Assembly: GCA_031281685.1 (NCBI GenBank)
Contig: JAITFA010000187.1
Coordinates: forward strand, 1-10,138
Source: Treponema sp.
Lineage (GTDB): Bacteria; Spirochaetota; Spirochaetia; Treponematales; Breznakiellaceae
DNA length: 10,138 nt
Reading direction: 5' to 3'
Positions 1 through 6,175 of the stretch are shown here, piece by piece. Position numbers and translations under genes: made by a program. The number at the start of each line of letters is the position of its first letter. Within the stretch, counting starts at the first letter, position 1. The notes beneath the pieces are model-generated. The model was not told the origin of the DNA. It did no database searches and worked only from the letters and a program-made list of their open reading frames with translations.

Positions 1-1280
1 TCATATAGTCTTTGAGCGCCCTGAGTGGTGTCAAGCTGACCAAAATACACGCTCTGGTAAATAAGAAACTCCTGACTGACCATCTCTGCGTCATTGGGGA
101 AATGGTCGGATTCAGGGGAGAGGAAATCACCAATGGCGGACGCCAGTGCGAGAATTTTGGCGTCGGTCGGGCTGGCTTCAACGCCGGCTCGATAGGTACT
201 GGAGGCGGATATGCCGCGGTTTGTGCCGAGTATCTTGCCCGCGTCAGGGCTTGTTACGATCCAGTTGATAAACTTGACCGCCGCATCCGCGTTTTTGGAG
301 TCCTTGTTTACCATCATGACCTGACTAAGCTGCGCCCAGTGCGCCTTGTTCTCGGCATTTGCTCCCGGCATGGTGATGAGATCAAGCTCGTCGGGTACGG
401 ACGCCTCATAGCCGCTGAGCTGGCTCGCCGCGATAAAGGTGATGGCGACTTTGCCCGCAACCAGGGCTGAACTATCGGAGTTGGCTTCCGCGTACTGCGC
501 CGCGACATCAGCCGGCGGGATAAGCCCGTTGGCGCGATAGTCCGCGAACATATCGAGGTAGTCCTTGATGATCGCCGCCGTAATCTGTGTGCTTTTGGTC
601 GCCGCGTCGTAGGAAACCACGCCTCTTGTGCGGAGGTAATGCCCGAAATACGTTTCGCCCTGGGACGTGAACCCCACGTCCATCATCGGGTAGACGCCAT
701 CGGGCAGCAGGGGCTTGATCGACGCAAGGTACTCGCGCAGTTCATCGTAGCTCATGTTGTTCTTGGGAAGCGGCGCGCCGACGCGCTGGAGCAGGCTCTT
801 GTTGTACACAAGACCCAGATAGGTGTTGCCTACGGAGATACCATAGATATGCCCGTTCTGGCTGACCATATCCAAGGCGCCCTGATCGATGTTCTTGGTG
901 TCGAGGAGCCTTCCCGCATAGGTTTCAAGCGGAAGCGCCTGGGACACGAGATCGGGCCAGTTGCCGCCCATCTGGATGATGTCCGGGGCGTTTCCGCCAG
1001 CGATTTGCGTCATGACGGTCTGAAGCTCGGTGCTGTTCCCGTCATACGGTTCGGCGTGAATCTGTACGCCGGGGTTCTGGCTCTGGTACAGGTCGATAGC
1101 CTTCTGGGTCAGCTCAATGCGTGTGGAGTTACCCCAGAACGCCCAGCGGACGGTTGTTGTTCCCGACGTTGTGGCGCTGCCTGTTGATGACGGAGCGGTA
1201 GAACCCTGTCTATTCCCGCCGGCGAAAAGCATCGCGCTTGTGGTCATGAGCGCGATCAGTACGAATGCAATTTTCTTCAT
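1..1280 (-). CDS. Extracellular sugar-binding protein of an ABC importer (family 1), C-terminus cut by window edge
   Basis: The frame is open for 426 codons from an ATG at 1280 to the left edge, so only the last residues are missing if the usual length of about 420-450 applies. Residues 1-20 form a signal peptide: MKK, a hydrophobic stretch, then AMLFA before GG. There is no cysteine at the junction, so cleavage by signal peptidase I and a soluble periplasmic protein are expected. A Ser/Thr/Gly-rich linker covers about residues 25-43. The mature domain then opens with a beta strand (TVRWAFWG, 43-50) and later has GGNAPDIIQMGG (95-106), the typical ligand-cleft start of MalE/UgpB-type proteins. 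Near the window edge is a typical hinge-helix region (residues AVKFINWIV). It follows two permease genes, which fixes its role as the ligand receptor. The substrate cannot be read from sequence; the neighbouring GH43 enzyme suggests a plant-type oligosaccharide. A perfect AGGAGG lies six bases before the ATG. Confidence 0.93.
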   Translation of the reverse strand, partial: MKKIAFVLIALMTTSAMLFAGGNRQGSTAPSSTGSATTSGTTTVRWAFWGNSTRIELTQKAIDLYQSQNPGVQIHAEPYDGNSTELQTVMTQIAGGNAPDIIQMGGNWPDLVSQALPLETYAGRLLDTKNIDQGALDMVSQNGHIYGISVGNTYLGLVYNKSLLQRVGAPLPKNNMSYDELREYLASIKPLLPDGVYPMMDVGFTSQGETYFGHYLRTRGVVSYDAATKSTQITAAIIKDYLDMFADYRANGLIPPADVAAQYAEANSDSSALVAGKVAITFIAASQLSGYEASVPDELDLITMPGANAENKAHWAQLSQVMMVNKDSKNADAAVKFINWIVTSPDAGKILGTNRGISASSTYRAGVEASPTDAKILALASAIGDFLSPESDHFPNDAEMVSQEFLIYQSVYFGQLDTTQGAQRLY

Positions 1281-1286
1281 GTTTTT

Positions 1287-1292
1287 CCTCCT
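1287..1292 (-). promoter_or_regulatory. Strong ribosome binding site of the solute-binding protein
   Basis: AGGAGG on the minus strand, six bases before the ATG at 1280. It is the strongest ribosome binding site in the locus and lies in a 78-base gap after the second permease. This fits the common need to make more binding protein than permease. It also fixes the start codon. Confidence 0.85.
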
Positions 1293-1358
1293 GGAAGTGA
1301 AAATTGTATATTTATCAAAGGCTGGTCGTATACACGCCTGCCCTTAATACCACGGTGA

Positions 1359-2207
1359 TTAACTCTTCATGCCGGTTGTGGCGATACCCTGTACAAAATA
1401 TTTTTGCAGGGTAAAGAAGAGGATAAAGCTGGGCAAGAGGGAAACTACCGACATGGCGAACATCGCCCCCCATGATGATATGCCCGATGCGTCAATAAAG
1501 AGCCTGAGACCCATCGGAACCGTGTACATCTCAGGCGAGTTAAGGTAGAGCAACTGGTTAAAAAAGTCATCCCATGTCCAAAGGAACGTAAACAGCACGG
1601 TGGTGATCAAAGCCGGAACACTGAGCGGCAGCACGATTTTGAGGTAAATGCCTAATTTACCGCAGCCGTCGATCCTCGCGGATTCGTCCAGGTCTTTGGG
1701 AAGCCCGCGGATAAACTGCACGAGCAGGAAAATAAAAAAGGCGTCCGTGGCGAAGATTTTCGGCACGACCAGGGGCAGATAGGTATTAACCCAGCCGAAC
1801 ATACGGAAGATGATGTAGCGGGGAATGGTTGTTACGTGGTTCGGCAGCATCAGCGTAATCATCATAATGGCGAACCAGATATTCCTGCCCGCGAATTTCA
1901 GCCGCCCAAAGGCATACGCGGTAATTGAGCAGAAGATCGCGTTAAATATCACGCACATAATGCAGACAAAAAATGAATTTCTGATAAAGGCGCCAAAACC
2001 CACTATGCCGATGCCCTTCCAGCCCTCAACGTAGTTGCGGATGGTCCAGGTTTTGGGGAGAAGGCTTGGATCGCTGAATATCTGTGTACCCTGCTTGAAC
2101 GACGCCATAATAAGCCAGATAACCGGATACAGCATCACTACGCCAAATATAATAATGATGACGTTGGCAACACCCGCGCTGATAAACTCTTTTGTTTTTC
2201 TGCTCAT
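1359..2207 (-). CDS. ABC sugar transporter permease, MalG/LacG type
   Basis: A 282-residue inner-membrane subunit of a carbohydrate ABC importer (CUT1 class by family resemblance). Six hydrophobic segments can be seen at roughly residues 11-36, 72-98, 109-130, 143-165, 191-212 and 246-268. The cytoplasmic loop that docks on the ATPase (EAA loop) is at about 170-198: it reads LPKDLDESARIDG and is followed by LP at 193-194. ESA replaces the usual EAA; the Asp-Gly after it is kept. The C-terminus ends in QGIATTGMKS, a common kind of ending for MalG-like proteins. It lies 34 bases after the other permease, with AAGGA eight bases before its ATG. It should pair with that permease in a heterodimer. 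No ATPase gene is adjacent, so the motor subunit must come from elsewhere or from beyond the left edge. Confidence 0.95.
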   Translation of the reverse strand: MSRKTKEFISAGVANVIIIIFGVVMLYPVIWLIMASFKQGTQIFSDPSLLPKTWTIRNYVEGWKGIGIVGFGAFIRNSFFVCIMCVIFNAIFCSITAYAFGRLKFAGRNIWFAIMMITLMLPNHVTTIPRYIIFRMFGWVNTYLPLVVPKIFATDAFFIFLLVQFIRGLPKDLDESARIDGCGKLGIYLKIVLPLSVPALITTVLFTFLWTWDDFFNQLLYLNSPEMYTVPMGLRLFIDASGISSWGAMFAMSVVSLLPSFILFFTLQKYFVQGIATTGMKS

Positions 2208-2241
2208 CTCTGTTTTCCTTTTTCCCTTAATATATAAAAAC

Positions 2242-3162
2242 CTATTCGCCGCTGCCGTAGGAGACGAGGGAACCCGACAGCTTGAAGGAAAGCGCGGTAA
2301 GAACAGCGATAATCAGGAGCAGGAACCACGCCATAGCCGAAGCGTAGCCCATCTCGGTCCACGCGAAACCCCGCAGATAGAGGTAGAGGCTGTAGAACAT
2401 GGTGGCGTCAACTGGTCCGCCGTTACCGCCCGAAACAATGAACGCCTGGGTAAAGGACTGGAACGCGCTGATCATCTGCATAACCATATTGAAGAAAATG
2501 ATCGGCGAAAGGCTCGGCAAGGTGATGGCGAAGAACTGCCGGGGCTTGCTTGCCCCGTCCACGCTTGCCGCCTCGTAGTATTCCTGGGGTATCTGTTTCA
2601 GCCCCGCGAGGAAAATGATCATGGGCGATCCGAATTGCCACACCGCGAGGATGATCAGGGTTCCCAGGGCATACTTTGGGGTGGATATCCACGAAGGCGG
2701 ATTCGCAAACCCGATTGCCTTGAGAATGGTGTTGATCGCTCCGTCTCCAGCAAAGAGCCTGCGCCACAGGACCGCAATAGCCACAGACCCGCCGAGCAGT
2801 GTGGGGATATAGTAGATCGTGCGGTAGAAGGGGATGAGGCGGAGCTTCTGGTTCATCAGCATGGCAACCGCCAAGGCAAAGAGCAACTTCAGCGGTACTG
2901 AAATAAACACAAAGCGCAGCGTAACAAAGAGCGAGTTCATGAAGCGGGTGTCTCTGGGATACTGGTTGTTTCCCACAAACATCACAAAGAAGTTCCGCCA
3001 CCCAACCCACTGCGGCGGCTGGAGTATGTTGTACTGGGTGAACGACAGATACAGCGAGAAGATCATCGGGTACAGCGTGAGTACAAAGAAGCCTAGTAAC
3101 CAAGGCGCCATGAAGAGGTACGATGTTACATTGTCGAATATCACGTTTTTTCTCAAGACCAT
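2242..3162 (-). CDS. ABC sugar transporter permease, MalF/LacF type
   Basis: A 306-residue membrane subunit. The N-terminus is short and cytoplasmic (MVLRKNVIFDN), followed by hydrophobic segments at about residues 14-40, 78-103, 110-135, 164-186, 213-243 and 273-297. FMAPWLLGF near the start is characteristic of MalF/UgpA-type permeases. The EAA loop is canonical: YYEAASVDGA at 195-204, then LP at 215-216. Length and order match CUT1 permeases that lack the large periplasmic loop of enterobacterial MalF. Its ATG is preceded six bases upstream by GAGGAG, which overlaps the stop codon of the GH43 gene, so the two are almost certainly on one transcript and probably coupled in translation. With the next permease and the binding protein it forms the importer for the sugar that the GH43 enzyme acts on (inference from context). 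Confidence 0.95.
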   Translation of the reverse strand: MVLRKNVIFDNVTSYLFMAPWLLGFFVLTLYPMIFSLYLSFTQYNILQPPQWVGWRNFFVMFVGNNQYPRDTRFMNSLFVTLRFVFISVPLKLLFALAVAMLMNQKLRLIPFYRTIYYIPTLLGGSVAIAVLWRRLFAGDGAINTILKAIGFANPPSWISTPKYALGTLIILAVWQFGSPMIIFLAGLKQIPQEYYEAASVDGASKPRQFFAITLPSLSPIIFFNMVMQMISAFQSFTQAFIVSGGNGGPVDATMFYSLYLYLRGFAWTEMGYASAMAWFLLLIIAVLTALSFKLSGSLVSYGSGE

Positions 3163-3168
3163 AAAATA

Positions 3169-3174
3169 CTCCTC
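3169..3174 (-). promoter_or_regulatory. Ribosome binding site overlapping the upstream stop codon
   Basis: GAGGAG on the minus strand, six bases from the permease ATG at 3162. Its first base is the last base of the GH43 stop codon TAG (3174-3176). The arrangement suggests that ribosomes ending on GH43 can restart on the permease, linking hydrolase and importer output. Confidence 0.75.
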
Positions 3175-4061
3175 TATGAGATGATGTTATTCGTTACGGA
3201 CAAGACTCCGTCTTGTTCACTCAGCTCAATGAAGATGGGACGTTCAAAAGGCGTTTTATTCGGCGTATGAATGGCGAGGTAGAGCTTGCCGTCTACGTTG
3301 TGGAACACCATGCCATGCCCCCCGTCCGCGGCATACAGCGGTTCCGCCTGATGACACCACGGGCCGGTGATATTGCCGCTTTCCGATGTGGAAACGCCGA
3401 TGCTGTACTGTCCCGCCTCGTTGAACGATGACCATAGCAGGAGCAGGTCGCCGTTTTTCGCGGTATACACAAAAGGTCCGTCAGTAACATAGCTGCCTGA
3501 ATCGCGTCCTTGCAGGGGCCGGGTCCAGGGCGCTTCGCTGGCGTGGAAGAGGAGACGCGGCGCGGCGCTTGCCCAGCGCAGGTCTGGCGATAAGGGCATG
3601 AGGCAAATCTCGCCGTCACCCACCTGCTGCCATTCGTGGCAGAACACCATCCACGGCTTGCCCCGATCAATAAACAGGGTGCCGTCAAGACACTCCCACT
3701 CACGCGGTGTAACCGGACCAGCGCTCCAGGGCTGAAACGGACCAAGCGGATGGGTTGATCTGAGTATTGCGGTTCCCCGCCGTCCCTCATTGGGCTTGAA
3801 CGTGGCGAACATATAGAAGACGCCATGCCAGATGTGTACCTCCGACGCCCAGAAATTCCGCGTTGCCCAGAATCCGGCGGGTGGTCTGAACGCCGGAAAC
3901 GGCCCATCGAATGACCCAAGGTCTCCTTTGCTGACATACACGTCAAAACCAACCGCGTCTGCTCCCCAGATATCTTTATCAGTTGATCCAAAGAGATACA
4001 GGAACTCGCCGTCGCGGAGTACAAAGGGGTCTCGTATTTGAATATCCTGAATCTTTAACAT
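3174..4061 (-). CDS. Cytoplasmic glycoside hydrolase of the GH43 five-bladed propeller type
   Basis: A 295-residue protein with a GH43-like pattern. IRDPF at 9-13 supplies the likely general base Asp11. FWATRNFWASEVH at 64-76 is the usual 'W(A)PEVH' second blade. ECLDGTLF at 123-130 holds Asp126, the probable pKa-tuning Asp. VTDGPFVY at 192-199 sits where many family members have the acid in a Glu-Gly-Pro context; here it is Asp194-Gly-Pro. GGHGMVF at 247-253 has the propeller-centre His249, and LAIHTPN follows. There is no signal peptide, so it acts in the cytoplasm on imported sugar. Family members cleave arabinosides or xylosides; which one cannot be told here. The start lies only ten residues before the catalytic Asp, so it cannot be moved much downstream, yet no clear Shine-Dalgarno precedes it. 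It is followed after 11 bases by the transporter genes. Confidence 0.9.
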   Translation of the reverse strand: MLKIQDIQIRDPFVLRDGEFLYLFGSTDKDIWGADAVGFDVYVSKGDLGSFDGPFPAFRPPAGFWATRNFWASEVHIWHGVFYMFATFKPNEGRRGTAILRSTHPLGPFQPWSAGPVTPREWECLDGTLFIDRGKPWMVFCHEWQQVGDGEICLMPLSPDLRWASAAPRLLFHASEAPWTRPLQGRDSGSYVTDGPFVYTAKNGDLLLLWSSFNEAGQYSIGVSTSESGNITGPWCHQAEPLYAADGGHGMVFHNVDGKLYLAIHTPNKTPFERPIFIELSEQDGVLSVTNNIIS

Positions 4062-4079
4062 AAACTAAGTATGAAGCCT

Positions 4080-4097
4080 GAAGCGTCGAAACGCTTC
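4080..4097 (-). promoter_or_regulatory. Hairpin or operator-like dyad between phosphofructokinase and GH43
   Basis: On the minus strand the sequence GAAGCGTTTCGACGCTTC forms a perfect 7-bp stem with a TTCG loop, 18 bases before the GH43 start codon. As RNA this is a UUCG tetraloop hairpin. There is no T-run after it, so it is a poor intrinsic terminator. It could instead be an attenuating or processing hairpin, or, as DNA, a dyad bound by a sugar-responsive repressor. The structure is directly visible; the role is inference. Confidence 0.5.
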
Positions 4098-4146
4098 TCA
4101 TTTCTTGCTGACTTTTGATCAATTCTTGTCTTGTTGTCTTGCGTTT

Positions 4147-5268
4147 TCAATTTATTGGTAAACTATTGCCAAGACAGGTTCCCACAGCAAGCGCGGTATC
4201 AAGCATGTAGTGGGAAAGGGGAACCAGTTTGGTTTTATCCGCTGGTACGCTCAGGTCAACCGAGCTTATCTCATTGCCAATAAGGGTGACCATTCTGCCG
4301 TATTCTCCACGCGCCAGCAGATCAGCGGCGGCGGTTCCAAAGCTGGTGGCAAGCACGCGGTCGGAAGCGCTGGGAATGCCGCCTCGCTGCACATAGCCAA
4401 GCACTGTAGCCCGCGTGCTCATGCCGGTTTCATTCTCAATTTCACGCGCCACCCGATAGGCAATGGACGGCGTTACCGTCTCCTCGCGGTAGCGTTTGCG
4501 TTCCTTCTTGTCCATACCAGCCTCTTTGCGTGATAACGCGCCTTCCGCCACTACCACAATAGAAAACGTTTTGCCACTCCGGGCGCGCTCAATGAGATGG
4601 CGGCCAATAACCTTGATGTTGTAAGGAATTTCCGGTATCAGAATCACGTCGCCGCCGCCCGCGACACCCGCGTACAGGGTAAGCCAGCCGGTTTTATGCC
4701 CCATAAGCTCAATTACCATGACGCGGTTATGGCTCTGCGCTGTGGAATGGAGCCGGTCTATCGCATCGGTTCCTATTGAAAGCGCGGAATTAAAGCCAAA
4801 AGTGAGGTCGGTTCCCTGAATATCGTTATCTATGGTTTTGGGAAGCCCGATTACATTCAGCCCCTCCTGCCTAAGCAGGTGTCCGGTGGTGTTGGTTCCA
4901 TTGCCGCCAAGGACAACCAGGCAGTCCAGCTTGAACTTGTGATAGTTTTCCTTGATTGCCATAACCTTATCTTTAGTAAAGTTTTTTTCCAGATCGTCGT
5001 TAGCGCCTTTTTTAAACGGCTTTTCGCGGCTTGTCCCCAGAATGGTTCCGCCCCGCGTGAGTATGCCGGAAAAGTCTTCCGGCTTGAGGAATCGGGCATC
5101 TCCGTCGATTAGGCCGCGATACCCATTGGCAATGCCGAGTATGTTCATCGCGTAGCGATCGTGGGCTGCTCGGCACACGCCCCGTATAGCCGCGTTCAGC
5201 CCCGGGCAATCCCCGCCGCTGGTCAAAATACCGATACTCTTTGTTACACTGGAGCGAACTGTTTCCAT
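4147..5268 (-). CDS. pfkA: 6-phosphofructokinase, G104/K124 (mixed-substrate clade) type
   Basis: Phosphorylates fructose 6-phosphate to fructose 1,6-bisphosphate in cytoplasmic glycolysis. The 373 residues carry the family landmarks: TSGGDCPGLNAA at 16-27, GGTILGTSR at 73-81, GGNGT at 121-125, PKTIDND at 143-149 (likely catalytic base Asp147), MGHKTGWL at 189-196 and GYVQRGG at 291-297. The Gly after GGN matches the ATP-using form (Gly104 in E. coli numbering), not the Asp of pyrophosphate-dependent enzymes, whereas the Lys of PKTIDND is the residue seen in pyrophosphate-type and mixed-clade enzymes. The Asp that usually follows the two glycines is Asn here. ATP is the more likely donor, but pyrophosphate cannot be excluded. 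It is longer than the 320-residue E. coli enzyme, as is usual for this clade. It heads the sugar-uptake locus and is divergent from the DUF4867 gene. Only a weak GAAG precedes the ATG. Confidence 0.95.
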   Translation of the reverse strand: METVRSSVTKSIGILTSGGDCPGLNAAIRGVCRAAHDRYAMNILGIANGYRGLIDGDARFLKPEDFSGILTRGGTILGTSREKPFKKGANDDLEKNFTKDKVMAIKENYHKFKLDCLVVLGGNGTNTTGHLLRQEGLNVIGLPKTIDNDIQGTDLTFGFNSALSIGTDAIDRLHSTAQSHNRVMVIELMGHKTGWLTLYAGVAGGGDVILIPEIPYNIKVIGRHLIERARSGKTFSIVVVAEGALSRKEAGMDKKERKRYREETVTPSIAYRVAREIENETGMSTRATVLGYVQRGGIPSASDRVLATSFGTAAADLLARGEYGRMVTLIGNEISSVDLSVPADKTKLVPLSHYMLDTALAVGTCLGNSLPIN

Positions 5269-5419
5269 AGCTTCAGTATCGGAATGAACGGCGCAGCCCT
5301 CTGCCCGCTACTTGTACTGATGTTTCACTGCGATGTCCGGCGCGGCACATGCGAAGGCGGCTGCTACGCGCTTCATGCTGCCTTGTGTCGTTTTAAGGCT
5401 TCCTGTTTCTATACGGATT

Positions 5420-5428
5420 TGGTACAAT
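5420..5428 (+). promoter_or_regulatory. Extended -10 promoter for the DUF4867 gene
   Basis: TGGTACAAT fits the extended -10 form TGnTATAAT with one mismatch and lies 37 bases before the ATG at 5466. No good -35 hexamer stands at the right distance (TTCCTG at 5400-5405 is poor), which is tolerable for an extended -10 promoter. The start of transcription would fall near 5435, giving a leader of about 30 bases. The phosphofructokinase promoter should also lie in this 197-base divergent region, but I could not place it. Confidence 0.5.
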
Positions 5429-5465
5429 CCTTTCTTAATATTAGCTATTTTAAGGAGAGATACCA

Positions 5466-6113
5466 ATGAAACTTGAATCTGTAAAAGACGCTTCGTTCCG
5501 TGAGTATGGGCAGATTGTGGAGGGCTATGATTTTACCGAATTGCTCCAGACCCTCAAAAAAAGGACACCGCGCCCTCTGGACAAGGTGATCTATGTGCCG
5601 AGCAATCCTCTGCTTGAGGGTCTGTCTGTGTACGGCGCGTTGCAAAACAACTACTATGGCGGTATGCCGATTCAGATCGGCTACTGTAATGGGCATAGCA
5701 CCAAGCTCAATGCGCTTGAGTACCACCGCGACTCAGAGATCAACATCACATACGATGACGTGATCCTGCTTCTCGCTAAACAGTCTGAAATAAACCCGGT
5801 GGACTGGAGCATTGACGCGACCCGGACACGGGCATTCTTCCTGCCGGCGGGAATGGGGGTGGAGCTTTACGCTTCCACCCTGCACTACGCGCCTTCATCT
5901 ACTGATGAAACCGGCTTTCAGGTGATTATCGTGTTACCCAGAGGCACGAATACGGCAAAGCCCGCTATTACGGCAAAGAATGGTGAAGACCGGCTTCTTA
6001 GCGCCGCGAACAAATGGCTTATCGCTCACGCCGAAGCCAAAACTGAAGTAGCTGGCGGCGCTCATATTGGTATTAGGGGCGAAAATCCCAACGCTCGCAG
6101 TGTTTGGAAGTAA
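5466..6113 (+). CDS. DUF4867-family cupin-like protein of unknown function
   Basis: A 215-residue soluble protein and the only plus-strand gene here. I recognise it as a DUF4867-type protein from its central block: GYCNGHSTKLNALEYHRDSE at residues 72-91, followed by a hydrophobic strand (VILLLA, 99-104) and FFLPAGMGVELY at 124-135, then LHYAP at 139-143. The pattern of His77, Glu85, His87, Glu91 and a later His140 around beta strands looks like a metal-binding cupin barrel and recalls sugar or ureidoglycolate-processing cupins. The metal and any reaction are inference. The C-terminal 50 residues lack obvious motifs. AAGGAG lies eight bases before the ATG, and an extended -10 element lies upstream. 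It is divergent from phosphofructokinase and convergent with the acyltransferase. Its place beside a sugar-uptake locus makes a role in sugar metabolism plausible, but no activity can be assigned. Confidence 0.75.
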   Translation: MKLESVKDASFREYGQIVEGYDFTELLQTLKKRTPRPLDKVIYVPSNPLLEGLSVYGALQNNYYGGMPIQIGYCNGHSTKLNALEYHRDSEINITYDDVILLLAKQSEINPVDWSIDATRTRAFFLPAGMGVELYASTLHYAPSSTDETGFQVIIVLPRGTNTAKPAITAKNGEDRLLSAANKWLIAHAEAKTEVAGGAHIGIRGENPNARSVWK

Positions 6114-6121
6114 GCTATACA

Positions 6122-6163
6122 GGGAGCGAAGGCTGAAAGCATCAGGCTTCCAGCACGACTCCC
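6122..6163. terminator. Imperfect inverted repeat between convergent genes, possible two-way terminator
   Basis: The 62-base gap between the ends of the DUF4867 gene (6113) and the acyltransferase gene (6176) contains nested arms. The outer pair is GGGAG (6122-6126) with CTCCC (6159-6163). The inner pair is GAAGGCTGA (6128-6136) with TCAGGCTTC (6142-6150), a 9-bp stem with one G-G mismatch and a 5-base loop. It is placed where a shared terminator belongs, but neither side has a T-run, so factor-independent termination is doubtful. Confidence 0.45.
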
Positions 6164-6175
6164 TTACGCTTGCAT

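Noticed and set aside
12..1187. Plus-strand open frames at 12-470 and 639-1187
   Set aside because: They are antisense to the solute-binding protein gene, lack family features, and have no upstream ribosome binding signals of note.
1303..1318. Promoter for the binding protein (TACAAT and TTGATA on the minus strand)
   Set aside because: The two hexamers are only four bases apart, so they cannot form one promoter, and no suitable -35 precedes TACAAT. An internal promoter remains possible but is unsupported.
2035..2901. A 288-residue plus-strand frame, and minus-strand frame 2423-3103
   Set aside because: Both overlap the MalF-type permease gene and read as low-information charged sequence; the permease frame has clear EAA loop and membrane segments.
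3293..4024. A 243-residue minus-strand frame inside the GH43 gene
   Set aside because: Shifted shadow of the GH43 gene; rich in Ser/Arg/Pro with no domain, while the GH43 frame carries all expected motifs.
5269..5465. Structured RNA or riboswitch in the divergent region
   Set aside because: No conserved fold or long complementary arms could be seen by eye; only the extended -10 and the DUF4867 ribosome binding site are supportable.
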